Shown here in pieces: positions 1 through 7,170 of a stretch of 64,000 bases of DNA. The stretch is taken from assembly GCF_029946145.1 (NCBI RefSeq), contig NZ_JAQSDY010000021.1, positions 1-64,000 of the forward strand. Reading direction: 5' to 3'. Under the pieces are notes generated by a model that did not search any database, was not told where the DNA came from, and worked only from the letters and a program-made list of their open reading frames with translations. Source of the DNA: Brevundimonas sp. GTDB lineage: Bacteria; Pseudomonadota; Alphaproteobacteria; Caulobacterales; Caulobacteraceae. How positions within the stretch are numbered: position 1 is the stretch's first letter; each line of letters starts with the position of its first letter. Made by a program: the position numbers and the translations under genes.

Positions 1-65
1 CCCTCGCTCTTGACCTGCTCAACGGCGGTCTCGAAGGCAGCCTTGTAGTCGAACAACCCTGTCAC
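1..65 (-). CDS. hemA: 5-aminolevulinate synthase, N-terminal fragment (runs off the left edge)
   Basis: Only the first 21 or so codons are present. Read on the minus strand from a GTG at 65, they give a peptide containing LFDYKAAFETAV, which resembles the typical start of alphaproteobacterial ALA synthase (FDYxAAF). The enzyme condenses glycine and succinyl-CoA to 5-aminolevulinate, the first step of the C4 haem route. GAAGAG lies 9 nt before the GTG, so that start is preferred over the TTG at 56. hemB at 6166 supports the call. The fragment is too short for certainty; another alpha-oxoamine synthase cannot be excluded. Confidence 0.6.
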   Translation of the reverse strand, partial: MTGLFDYKAAFETAVEQVKSE

Positions 66-156
66 TCGCGCGGTCTCTTCGGATCGCCCGGTATTTGCGC
101 CGGGCGACCGCGAAAGTCTATCGACCGCGACCGTTAAATCGTCGCAACCTTCTAAT

Positions 157-171
157 TGATAACGATTCTCA
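157..171. promoter_or_regulatory. Candidate Fur-type box upstream of hemA
   Basis: TGATAAC-G-ATTCTCA is an imperfect 7-1-7 inverted repeat (5 of 7 positions pair) that resembles the TGATAAT-N-ATTATCA Fur consensus. It lies about 90 bp before the hemA start in the 177-bp gap after mmsB. Iron control of ALA synthase by Fur or Irr is known in alphaproteobacteria. Function here is inferred from motif and position only. Confidence 0.4.
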
Positions 172-221
172 GTTTGGATCGTGCGCATGCACGAGGATCC
201 GCGAACGGACCGTGCGCCGCC

Positions 222-235
222 TTGAGATGGATCAA
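222..235. promoter_or_regulatory. Candidate FNR/FixK box upstream of hemA
   Basis: TTGAG-ATGG-ATCAA matches the TTGAT-N4-ATCAA FNR/FixK consensus at 9 of 10 positions. It sits about 157 bp before the hemA start, just beyond the mmsB stop codon. hemA is under FnrL or FixK control in Rhodobacter and Bradyrhizobium, so the placement makes sense; direct evidence is lacking. Confidence 0.45.
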
Positions 236-242
236 GTCCGGA

Positions 243-1148
243 TCAGGTTCGGGGCAGTTCGTCCAGCTTGCCGCGCAACATCTGCAGGATGGCCGAGAAG
301 TCGCGGCCGCCGTAGCCGAGGCCGTTGAACATCTGGAACAGGGCCTCGGTCTGGGCCCCGAGCGGGGTCGAGGCGCCCACCTTCGCCGCCGCGTCCTGGG
401 CAAGCTTCAGGTCCTTCAGCATCATGGCCGTGGCGAAACCGCCGTCATAGTTGCGGTTCGACGGCGCGGTCGGCACCGGGCCCGGCCACGGATAGTAGGT
501 GGTCGTCGACCAGCTCTGGCCCGACGACTTGGCGACGATGTCGAACATCTTCACCGGATCGAGGCCCAGCTTCTCGGCCAGGCCGATGGCCTCGCAGGTG
601 CCCAGCATGGTGATGCCCAGGATCATGTTGTTGCAGATCTTGGCCGCCTGCCCCGCCCCGTGGTCGCCCGCCCGGAAGGTCGCGCGGCTCATCGGCTCCA
701 GCGCCGCCTCGATGCGGGCGAAGTCGGGCTCGTCGCAGCCGACCATGAAGGCCAGGGTGCCGGCGTCCGCCGCCATCGTCCCGCCCGAGACGGGCGCGTC
801 GGCGAAGGCGTAGCCCGCGTCCTTCGCCAGACCCGCCACCTTGCGGGCGGTGTCCACGTCGATGGTCGAACAATCCAGCAGCAGGGCCGAGGTCGGCGCC
901 GCGCCGATGATCTGTTCCGAATAGACCGTCAGCACATGCGGACCGGCGGGCAGCATGGTGATGACGACGTCGGCGTCCCTGACCGCCTCGGTCACCGACC
1001 CGACGGGCGCGCAACCCGCGGCGGCGGCGCGGTCCAGCGCGGCCCGGGACAGGTCGAAGGCGGCGACGGCGTGGCCCGCCTTCGCCTGGTTGGCGGCCAT
1101 GCCCCCGCCCATGTTGCCGAGGCCGATGAAGGCGATCTTGAGGGTCAT
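243..1148 (-). CDS. mmsB: 3-hydroxyisobutyrate dehydrogenase
   Basis: NAD-dependent oxidation of 3-hydroxyisobutyrate to methylmalonate semialdehyde, late in valine breakdown. The 301-aa protein opens with the Rossmann motif FIGLGNMGGGMA (residues 7-18). It has the substrate loop APVSGGTMAADAGTL (about 118-132) and the catalytic lysine K170 in GQAAKICNN. Length is normal for the family. The ATG follows GGGAG by 8 nt, and that Shine-Dalgarno sits in a hairpin (separate entry). The other valine genes on this strand (HIBYL-CoA hydrolase, isobutyryl-CoA dehydrogenase) support mmsB over a generic beta-hydroxyacid dehydrogenase. Confidence 0.9.
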   Translation of the reverse strand: MTLKIAFIGLGNMGGGMAANQAKAGHAVAAFDLSRAALDRAAAAGCAPVGSVTEAVRDADVVITMLPAGPHVLTVYSEQIIGAAPTSALLLDCSTIDVDTARKVAGLAKDAGYAFADAPVSGGTMAADAGTLAFMVGCDEPDFARIEAALEPMSRATFRAGDHGAGQAAKICNNMILGITMLGTCEAIGLAEKLGLDPVKMFDIVAKSSGQSWSTTTYYPWPGPVPTAPSNRNYDGGFATAMMLKDLKLAQDAAAKVGASTPLGAQTEALFQMFNGLGYGGRDFSAILQMLRGKLDELPRT

Positions 1149-1156
1149 GGCGTCGT

Positions 1157-1177
1157 CTCCCGAATGGTTTTCGGGAG
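1157..1177 (-). promoter_or_regulatory. Hairpin enclosing the mmsB ribosome-binding site
   Basis: CTCCCGAA (1157-1164) pairs perfectly with TTCGGGAG (1170-1177) across a 5-nt loop. In the minus-strand transcript the 3' arm carries the GGGAG that lies 8 nt before the mmsB ATG, so the ribosome-binding site would be paired. It could modulate translation or be an RNA processing end. Confidence 0.45.
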
Positions 1178-1191
1178 CGTTAGCCCGTCAC

Positions 1192-1219
1192 CCGCCCGGT
1201 CGCCAGCGTCGCCGGGCGG
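1192..1219 (+). terminator. Stem-loop with a U-tract between mmsB and the upstream methyltransferase gene
   Basis: CCGCCCGG (1192-1199) and CCGGGCGG (1212-1219) form an 8-bp GC stem with a 12-nt loop, followed on the plus strand by TTTTT. No plus-strand gene ends here. For the minus-strand methyltransferase transcript (stop at 1227) the same hairpin lacks a U-tract, so it may slow polymerase or protect the 3' end rather than terminate strictly. Confidence 0.4.
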
Positions 1220-1226
1220 TTTTTGT

Positions 1227-1988
1227 TCAGCCCGGCTTGCGGAAGCGCAGCATGAACTGGCTGGTGCGCCCCCGGATCGACCCATCGAAGACGTTGGCGG
1301 TGCGCGGGTCTGTCGTATTGGCCAGGATGTCGCTCTCGCCGTCCAGAACGAAGCCCGCGGCCTGGACCTCGCGCTTGACCGCCTCGATGTCGATCCGGTG
1401 CAGGGTGCGCGCCGCCGAGAGATCCGAGCCGACAGCGGCGTAATGGTCAATGATGACGTAACGCCCCCCCGGCTTGAGGGCCGCGAAGGCGGCGGCGTTG
1501 ACCTTCGACGCCGTATCGGCCGGGAACGGCTGGAGGTGCAGATCGTGGTAATTCTGGGCCGTAAAGACCAGATCCAGATCCGCGGGAAACTCGGGCGCCC
1601 CGATCGGCGAGCGAATGGCGTCCACGTTCGGCAGGGCGTCCGCCGCGGTCAGGCTGTCGCCATAGCTGGCCTGGAAGGCGATGAACTCGGCCGGCTGCCA
1701 GGCGGTGACATGGCCTTCGGGCCCCACGGCGGCCGAAAAGATGCGGGTGAAATAGCCGCCGCCGATGATCATGTCGGCGATCTTCTGACCCGGCCGGACT
1801 CCGGCGAAGTCCAGGGTCTCGGCCGCATGCCGCGCCTCGTCCCGGGCCCGGTCCTCGGCCGTGCGGCCCGTGTCGGCCAGCGCCGCCGCGTAGCTGCCGG
1901 GATCCGACGCGTACGCCGGGGCGGCCGTGAGGCTTGCGGACGACAGGATGACAGCCGCCGCAGCGGCCATGAACAGGGAACGACGCAT
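1227..1988 (-). CDS. Exported class I SAM-methyltransferase-fold protein (COG4798 type)
   Basis: A 253-aa protein with a clear Sec signal peptide: basic MRR, a hydrophobic run of about 20 residues, and a probable cut after APAYA. The rest is a methyltransferase-like Rossmann domain with a motif-I region IADMIIGGGYFTR, then ALKPGGRYVIIDHYA (motif post-III) and a conserved C-terminal RGRTSQFMLRFRKPG. AGGAGG lies 7 nt before the ATG. It is a paralogue of the next gene upstream, sharing the C-terminal half closely. Export is odd for a SAM enzyme; substrate and activity are unknown. Confidence 0.8.
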   Translation of the reverse strand: MRRSLFMAAAAAVILSSASLTAAPAYASDPGSYAAALADTGRTAEDRARDEARHAAETLDFAGVRPGQKIADMIIGGGYFTRIFSAAVGPEGHVTAWQPAEFIAFQASYGDSLTAADALPNVDAIRSPIGAPEFPADLDLVFTAQNYHDLHLQPFPADTASKVNAAAFAALKPGGRYVIIDHYAAVGSDLSAARTLHRIDIEAVKREVQAAGFVLDGESDILANTTDPRTANVFDGSIRGRTSQFMLRFRKPG

Positions 1989-2050
1989 GACAAATCCTCC
2001 TGACGCGCTCTGACGGCGCCGAAGGAAGCTAGACCTTGAAGAGCCCGCCG

Positions 2051-2824
2051 TCAGCCCGGTTTGCGGAAGCGATGGACGAACCGGTCGGTGCGCCCGCGGA
2101 TGCTCTCGTCGAACACGCTCAGGGAATGGTCGTCGGCCGGAACGCGGACCGCGTCGCTCTCTCCGTCGAAGACGAAACCGGCCGCCTCGACCTGCCGGCG
2201 CAGTTCGGCCGCCTCGATCCGGTGCAGGGTTCCGGAAACGCTGATCCCGGCGCCGTCGGCGGCCTGGTGGTCCAGGATGACGTAGAGCCCGCCGGGCTTC
2301 AGCGCCGCGAACACCGCCGCGTTCATCCGGGCCACATCCACATTGAACCGGGGGATGGTGAAGTCGTGGTACTCCTCGCCCATGAAGACGACATCCAGCG
2401 GCCGGTCGAAGGTCATGGCTTCCAGCGCCCCGGTCACCCGGCTGACGTTGGGATAGACCGAGGCCATGGTGTCGGCGAAGCCGTTCTCGCGCTGGGCCGT
2501 CTGGTTCGGGACGAAAGCGTAGACGTGGCCTTCAGGACCGACGGCGGGCGCGAACAGCCGCGTGAAGTATCCCTCCTCCGGGCGGATGTCAGCGATCGCC
2601 TGCCCCGGAGCCAGCCGCATCAGGGCCAGCATATCGGCCGGCTTGCGCAGCGGATCGCGGGCGACCTCGGCGGGGAGACGGCGGGAATCGGCCACGGCCG
2701 CCGCATGGACGGCCGCCAGATCGGTCCGCACGTCGCTTCCCGGGACAGCGACCTCATCGCCGGTCATCGCGCAGCCGCCGAGGGCCGCCGAGGCTGCGAG
2801 CACCAATGCCAAAGTCCTGATCAT
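2051..2824 (-). CDS. Methyltransferase-fold lipoprotein (COG4798 type)
   Basis: A 257-aa paralogue of the neighbouring exported methyltransferase-like gene. The chosen ATG at 2824 has a perfect AGGAGG 6 nt upstream and starts a lipoprotein signal with lipobox LGGC (Cys about 17), so the protein should be membrane-anchored outside the cytoplasm. The motif-I region is IADIRPEEGYFTR: the usual glycine-rich SAM loop is largely replaced by PEE, which may weaken SAM binding. ALKPGGLYVILDHQA and a RGRTDRFVHRFRKPG tail match its partner. It lies 58 bp after the HIBYL-CoA hydrolase gene, probably in one transcript. Function unknown. Confidence 0.78.
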   Translation of the reverse strand: MIRTLALVLAASAALGGCAMTGDEVAVPGSDVRTDLAAVHAAAVADSRRLPAEVARDPLRKPADMLALMRLAPGQAIADIRPEEGYFTRLFAPAVGPEGHVYAFVPNQTAQRENGFADTMASVYPNVSRVTGALEAMTFDRPLDVVFMGEEYHDFTIPRFNVDVARMNAAVFAALKPGGLYVILDHQAADGAGISVSGTLHRIEAAELRRQVEAAGFVFDGESDAVRVPADDHSLSVFDESIRGRTDRFVHRFRKPG

Positions 2825-2882
2825 GACGATCCTCCTGTTCCCGCCTCCAGCTACGACCCGGAACCGCCAGGGATGCAAGACC

Positions 2883-3935
2883 TCAGGGCAGCGGTGACCA
2901 TTCCTCGCCCGCGGGCAGGGGCGCGAACAGGCCGTCGACCAGCGCGTCTGTCACTCCGCCCAGGTCGGCGGGCGACCAGCGGGGCGTATTGTCCTTGTCG
3001 ACGATCACGGCGCGGACCCCCTCCTGGAAGTCATGGCTGCGCACCACCCGGCCGCCCAGTCGGTATTCCATGGCCATGTTGTCCGCGAAGGTCGCCAGTG
3101 TCGCCCCGATCCGCAACTGACGCAGCGTGATCTTCATCGACTGCGGCGACTTGGTCTTCAGGATCGCCAGCTGGGCCAGCGCCCACTCCGACCCGTCGGC
3201 CTCCAGCGCCGCGAAAATCTCCTCGACCGTGTCGAAGGCGAACAGCCGGTCGATGGCCTCGATGTGCGCCTCGATCGGCGCGTCGCCGTGGTCACTCTCC
3301 AGCTCGTCGGCGATATCGACCGGGTGAGCCGGGTCCGTGGACAGGATCGCGCGGAAGGCGTCGAGACCTTCCTCGTCCATGAAGTGGGTGTGGATGCCCA
3401 GGAATACAGTGTCGGCCGCCTTCAGCCGCGCGCCGGTCAGGGCCAGCCAGGTCCCGGTGAAGCCCGGCAGCCGCGGCAGGAACCAGCCGCCGCCCACGTC
3501 GGGGAACAGGCCTATGCCGGTCTCGGGCATGGCGTAGGTGGTGCGTGCGGTGGCGATGCGGACGTCGGCCGGCTCGCTGATGCCCACCCCGCCGCCCATG
3601 ACGATCCCGTCGACGATCGCGGTGATCGGTTTCGGATATTCGAACAGCAGATGGTTCAGCCGGTATTCGGTCAGGAAGAAGGCCTTCGCCTCGGAGGCGT
3701 CCCCCGCCCCGCTCCCGGCGATCATGCGAATGTCGCCGCCGGCGCAAAAGCCGCGTTCGCCGGAATGGTCGATCAGGACGGACTGCACCGCATCGTCCTC
3801 GCGCCACGCCAGCAGCGCCGCCGTCATCCCCTCGCACATCGCCCGGTTCAGCGCGTGCAGCGCCCTGGGCCGGTTCAGGGTGATGCGGCCGACGCCGGAT
3901 TCGACGCGGGTCAGGACTTCGGAATCGGCGATCAT
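2883..3935 (-). CDS. 3-hydroxyisobutyryl-CoA hydrolase (enoyl-CoA hydratase/isomerase family)
   Basis: Hydrolyses 3-hydroxyisobutyryl-CoA to free 3-hydroxyisobutyrate in valine catabolism, which removes the methacrylyl-CoA hazard. The 350-aa length fits the HIBCH subfamily; ordinary crotonases are about 260 aa. Hallmarks are ITLNRPRALHALN near the N-terminus, the oxyanion loop GERGFCAGGDIRM, GGGVGISEPADVRIA, and the diagnostic YAMPETGIGLFPDVGGG with its catalytic Glu. The start has GGAG just upstream and lies 9 bp after the VapC stop. The product feeds MmsB. Confidence 0.92.
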   Translation of the reverse strand: MIADSEVLTRVESGVGRITLNRPRALHALNRAMCEGMTAALLAWREDDAVQSVLIDHSGERGFCAGGDIRMIAGSGAGDASEAKAFFLTEYRLNHLLFEYPKPITAIVDGIVMGGGVGISEPADVRIATARTTYAMPETGIGLFPDVGGGWFLPRLPGFTGTWLALTGARLKAADTVFLGIHTHFMDEEGLDAFRAILSTDPAHPVDIADELESDHGDAPIEAHIEAIDRLFAFDTVEEIFAALEADGSEWALAQLAILKTKSPQSMKITLRQLRIGATLATFADNMAMEYRLGGRVVRSHDFQEGVRAVIVDKDNTPRWSPADLGGVTDALVDGLFAPLPAGEEWSPLP

Positions 3936-3944
3936 GCGCTCCGC

Positions 3945-4361
3945 TTAGTCGCGTAGATCGAAGACGTCCACGCCGGCGGCATTCGCGGCGCTTATGAGGC
4001 TCGCATCGCGAGACGCGAGTGCGCCGTCGATCGCCATCGCCAGCCACAGGTAGCTCGCGTCGAAGAGACTTAGCCCCCGAGCCGCCGCAAGGAGGGACAG
4101 GAGTCGCAGGTCGTCTCGATTGAACGGCGGTGCAGTCGCGATCCCGCAGGCGTCGAGAAGCGTAAGCGCTTCTGGCAGGTCGAAACCCGGCTCGCGGCGC
4201 GTCTGGCGTACGAGAAGGTTTCCGATTTCCCACTGGAACACGTGTGGCGCGACCGGTTCAAATCTGTCGAGACTGTCGAGAAGATCAAGAGCTGGCCGGG
4301 TCGCCTGGGAGGCCAGTAGCCACGCCGCCGCCGCCGAGGCGTCAACGATCAGCTTCGTCAC
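3945..4361 (-). CDS. vapC: PIN-domain ribonuclease toxin (VapC-like)
   Basis: The 138-aa protein is a complete PIN domain. It has the acidic quartet expected for a metal-dependent ribonuclease: D7 (LIVDASA), E45 (FQWEIGN), D101 (SLFDASY) and D119 (ASRDA). It starts at a GTG at 4361 that overlaps the end of the upstream antitoxin gene by 20 bp, so the two are translationally coupled. VapC toxins usually cleave initiator tRNA or rRNA; the target here is unknown. The pair sits inside the valine-catabolic gene series and looks intact. Confidence 0.88.
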   Translation of the reverse strand: MTKLIVDASAAAAWLLASQATRPALDLLDSLDRFEPVAPHVFQWEIGNLLVRQTRREPGFDLPEALTLLDACGIATAPPFNRDDLRLLSLLAAARGLSLFDASYLWLAMAIDGALASRDASLISAANAAGVDVFDLRD

Positions 4362-4608
4362 GCGCGATCGCCTTCAACTGCTCCCATGATAGCGACGCCC
4401 AGTCCGGATCGGGCGCCTGCTTGTCGCGGAACGCCCGGGTTCGCTCCGCCAGTTCCGTCGCCCGGGCCCGTCGATCCGAAGGTTCAGGCGCAAGACGGGC
4501 GACCGCCTTGCCGTGACGGGTGATCACAATGGCCTCTCCAGAGGTTTCCACCTCATCGATCAGCGCAGAGAGATTTGTCTTCGCTTCAAGGACCCCCACA
4601 GTCCGCAT
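4342..4608 (-). CDS. Phd/YefM-type antitoxin
   Basis: An 88-aa protein beginning MRTVGVLEAKTNLSALIDEV, the conserved Phd/YefM N-terminal DNA-binding and dimerisation module; GEAIVITRHGKAVARL follows. The C-terminal charged half is the likely toxin-binding tail. The start at 4608 has AGGAGA 5 nt upstream. Antitoxins of this family repress their own operon, and two interleaved palindromes lie just upstream of the gene (separate entry). The pairing of a Phd-type antitoxin with a PIN toxin is common. Confidence 0.9.
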   Translation of the reverse strand: MRTVGVLEAKTNLSALIDEVETSGEAIVITRHGKAVARLAPEPSDRRARATELAERTRAFRDKQAPDPDWASLSWEQLKAIARDEADR

Positions 4609-4618
4609 ACCCGTCTCC

Positions 4619-4642
4619 TGACCATTATTCTGGTCAGAATAA
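4619..4642. promoter_or_regulatory. Interleaved palindromic operator of the toxin-antitoxin operon
   Basis: Two perfect inverted repeats overlap: TGACCA-N6-TGGTCA (4619-4636) and TTATTCTG-GT-CAGAATAA (4625-4642). They begin about 10 bp upstream of the antitoxin ATG and include its Shine-Dalgarno edge. The AT-rich content contrasts with the surroundings and probably includes the promoter -10. The arrangement suits cooperative autorepression by antitoxin or antitoxin-toxin complexes. Confidence 0.7.
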
Positions 4643-4661
4643 CATAGATCGCGCGGCTGGC

Positions 4662-5801
4662 CTACTGCCGCAACATCTCTCGCGCCGTGATCACCCGCAT
4701 GATCTCGTTGGTGCCCTCGAGGATGCGGTGGACCCGCAGGTCGCGCACGATCCGCTCCAGCGGATAGTCCTTCAGATAGCCGTAGCCGCCATGCAGCTGC
4801 AGGGCCTCGTCGGCGATCTGGAAACAGGCGTCGGTGGCGAACCGCTTGGCCATGGCGCACCATTTGGTCGCCTCCGGATGGCGCGTGTCCATGGCCCAGG
4901 CGCCGCGCAGGACCAGCAGGCGGGCGGCCTCCAGCTGGGTCGCCATATCGGCCAGCTTGAACTGAACATTCTGGAAGTCAGACAAGGGCTTGCTGAACTG
5001 TTTTCGCGTCGTGACATAGGCCTGCGCCGCCTCCAGGGCCAGCCGCGCCCCGCCCAGCGAACAGGCGGCGATGTTCAGACGGCCGCCGTCCAGACCCATC
5101 ATGGCGTAGCGGAATCCGTCGCCTTCCTTGCCCAGCAGATTGGCTGCGGGAATGCGGCAGTCGTCAAAGGCGACGATGGCCGTGGGCTGGCTGTTCCAGC
5201 CCATCTTCTTCTCCTGCGCGCCGAAGCTCAGGCCCGGCGCGTCCTTCTCGACCACGAAGGTCGATATGCCCTTGGGCCCATCCTGTCCGGTGCGGGCCAT
5301 GACGACATAGACGTCCGAGGTCCCGGCGCCCGAGATGAAGGCCTTGGAGCCGTTCAGCACCCAGTGGTCGCCGTCCAGCCGCGCCGTGGTGCGCAGGCCC
5401 GCCGCGTCGGACCCCGAACCCGGCTCGGTCAGGCAGTAGCTGGCGATCAGCTCCATCGACACCAGCCGCGGCACATAGCGGGCGCGCAGGTCGTCGGAGC
5501 CGAATTTGTCGATCATCCACGTGGCCATGTTGTGGATGCTGATGAAGGCCGCCGTCGACACGTCCCCGCGCGACAACTCTTCGAAAATCAGAGCCGCCTC
5601 GACCCGGCCCAGCGCCATGCCGCCGTGCTCCTCGCCCGTATAGATGCCGCAGAAGCCCATCTCGGCGGCCTGGCGCATGACATCGACCGGGAAATGCTTG
5701 GTCTCGTCCCATTCGGCGCTGTGCGGGGCCAGTTCCGCCTCGGCGAACTGGCGGGCGGCGTCCTGGATGGCGCGCTGGTCGTCGTTGAGGGCGAAGTCCA
5801 T
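4662..5801 (-). CDS. Acyl-CoA dehydrogenase, probably isobutyryl-CoA dehydrogenase
   Basis: FAD enzyme that would desaturate isobutyryl-CoA to methacrylyl-CoA in valine breakdown. The 379-aa protein (start at 5801, AAGGAA 6 nt upstream) has all family parts: N-terminal helical domain, CLTEPGSGSDAAG flavin loop, MGWNSQPTAIVAFDD, and a C-terminal LHGGYGYLKDYPLERIVRD with catalytic E362 in LEGTNEIMR. LEGTNE and the MGWNSQPT segment resemble ACAD8. The downstream HIBYL-CoA hydrolase and MmsB make valine the most likely pathway; a different short branched acyl-CoA remains possible. Confidence 0.88.
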   Translation of the reverse strand: MDFALNDDQRAIQDAARQFAEAELAPHSAEWDETKHFPVDVMRQAAEMGFCGIYTGEEHGGMALGRVEAALIFEELSRGDVSTAAFISIHNMATWMIDKFGSDDLRARYVPRLVSMELIASYCLTEPGSGSDAAGLRTTARLDGDHWVLNGSKAFISGAGTSDVYVVMARTGQDGPKGISTFVVEKDAPGLSFGAQEKKMGWNSQPTAIVAFDDCRIPAANLLGKEGDGFRYAMMGLDGGRLNIAACSLGGARLALEAAQAYVTTRKQFSKPLSDFQNVQFKLADMATQLEAARLLVLRGAWAMDTRHPEATKWCAMAKRFATDACFQIADEALQLHGGYGYLKDYPLERIVRDLRVHRILEGTNEIMRVITAREMLRQ

Positions 5802-5863
5802 GGGTCGTTCCTTGAGTTCGAACGCGCTTCTAACCATGCCCGCCGCTCACGTCATCCCAACCA

Positions 5864-5914
5864 CTGCTTTCGTCATCCCCCGGTCTGCGTGGCGCCGGAA
5901 GATGACGAAAGCAG
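5864..5914. repeat. Long inverted repeat (REP-like palindrome)
   Basis: CTGCTTTCGTCATC (5864-5877) pairs perfectly over 14 bp with GATGACGAAAGCAG (5901-5914) around a 23-nt GC-rich loop. There is no U-tract. The form is that of a dispersed intergenic palindrome or of an mRNA-end hairpin. No second copy is obvious in this window. Confidence 0.6.
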
Positions 5915-6056
5915 GAGTGTGATCCGTTCCTGCGTCCGTTTCTGACGTAGAGCCGTGCCAGATTGCCCGCGGGGCCGCCTGATGATCGACAGGGGCATGG
6001 ACGGATGAGACGCATGAGACTCTTGAGACTGTTTTTTCCGCCGCGCACGGAGTGCG

Positions 6057-6135
6057 CTCTTCGCACGCTTCGCACTGTGTTTTCGCCCGGGAACCGACCG
6101 CTCCGGACTCTTCAAACGCTTCGCGCCCTGTTTTC
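6057..6135. repeat. Degenerate 28-bp direct repeat upstream of hemB
   Basis: Two 28-bp units (6057-6084 and 6108-6135) share CTCTTC, ACGCTTCGC and TGTTTTC in register, 23 of 28 positions identical, with a 51-bp period. A partial third unit (CTCTTGAGACTGTTTTTTCC, about 6019-6039) precedes them. They end 30 bp before the hemB start and may be regulatory or a decaying repeat. Confidence 0.5.
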
Positions 6136-6165
6136 CCTGACCGCCAAGCCGCCTATGACCCCTGC

Positions 6166-7170
6166 ATGACCCAGCCGTTCGCCCCCGCCGCCTTCCCCTA
6201 CGCCCGTCCCCGCCGCCTGCGCAGCAGCCCCTGGGTGCGCCGGCTGGTGGCCGAGACGACGCTGACGCCCGCCGACCTGATCTGGCCGCTGATCGTCCAT
6301 GACGGCGCCGAGGACCGGATTCCGGTCGCCTCCATGCCCGGCGTCTTCCGCCTGTCGCCGAAAGCCGCCGCCGAGGCCGCCGTCGAGGCCCGCGATCTGG
6401 GCATCCCGGTCGTGGCCCTGTTCCCCAATGTCGACAGCGCCATCAAGGACGGCGTCGGCACCGGCGCCACCGACCCCGACGGCCTGATCCCCGCCTGCAT
6501 CAAGGCCATCAAGGACGCGGCGCCCGGGATCGGCGTCATGACGGACGTCGCCCTGGACTGCTACACCGACCATGGCCACGACGGCGTTGTCGAGAACGGT
6601 CGCATTCTCAATGACGCCAGTCTGGAACGCCTCGCCGAACAGGCCTTCATCCACGCCCACGCCGGGGCCGACATCGTCGCGCCCTCCGACATGATGGACG
6701 GCCGCGTCCAGGCCATCCGCGAGGCGCTGGAGGCCAATGGCTTCCACGACACCCTGATCCTGTCCTATGCGGCGAAATTCGCCTCGGCCTTCTACGGTCC
6801 GTATCGCGACGCCGTCGGTTCGGCGAAACAGCTGACCGGCGACAAGAAGACCTATCAGATGGACTACGCCAACTCCGACGAGGCCCTGCGCGAGGTGGCC
6901 ATGGACATCGCCGAGGGCGCTGACGCCGTCATGGTCAAGCCGGGCATGCCCTATCTCGATATTGTTCAACGTGTTGTGGAGACTTTCAAAGTCCCCACCT
7001 TCGCTTACCAGGTGTCCGGCGAATACGCGATGATGCAGGCCTCGATCGCCAACGGCTGGCTGGAAGAGGACCGCGCCATCCTCGAGACCCTGCACGGCTT
7101 CAAGCGCGCGGGCTGCGCCGGCGTGCTGAGCTATTTCGCGCCCAAGGCGGCGAGGCTTCTGGCCAGATGA
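6166..7170 (+). CDS. hemB: Delta-aminolevulinic acid dehydratase (porphobilinogen synthase)
   Basis: Condenses two 5-aminolevulinate molecules to porphobilinogen, the second haem step. The 334-aa protein carries both Schiff-base lysines: K204 in SYAAKFASAFYGPYRDA and K258 in AVMVKPGMPYLD. The metal segment reads DVALDCYTDHGHDG, with one Cys where zinc enzymes have three, so it is probably the Mg-type enzyme of alphaproteobacteria. An ATG at 6155 is out of frame; the ATG at 6166 starts the usual family N-terminus but has no visible Shine-Dalgarno. Its stop overlaps the next gene by 4 bp. Confidence 0.96.
   Translation: MTQPFAPAAFPYARPRRLRSSPWVRRLVAETTLTPADLIWPLIVHDGAEDRIPVASMPGVFRLSPKAAAEAAVEARDLGIPVVALFPNVDSAIKDGVGTGATDPDGLIPACIKAIKDAAPGIGVMTDVALDCYTDHGHDGVVENGRILNDASLERLAEQAFIHAHAGADIVAPSDMMDGRVQAIREALEANGFHDTLILSYAAKFASAFYGPYRDAVGSAKQLTGDKKTYQMDYANSDEALREVAMDIAEGADAVMVKPGMPYLDIVQRVVETFKVPTFAYQVSGEYAMMQASIANGWLEEDRAILETLHGFKRAGCAGVLSYFAPKAARLLAR

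Larger units (their letters stand above)
5802..6165. other. 364-bp divergent intergenic region without a gene
   Basis: The gap lies between the divergently transcribed acyl-CoA dehydrogenase and hemB genes. It holds a long inverted repeat (5864-5914) and a degenerate direct repeat (6057-6135), given separately. Short reading frames on both strands are proline/arginine-rich and I do not believe they are coding. The two promoters must lie here, but I could not pick them out. Confidence 0.6.

Noticed and set aside
5838..6115. Short minus-strand frames upstream of hemB
   Set aside because: They are Arg/Ser/Pro-rich, overlap repeat units, and lack ribosome sites.
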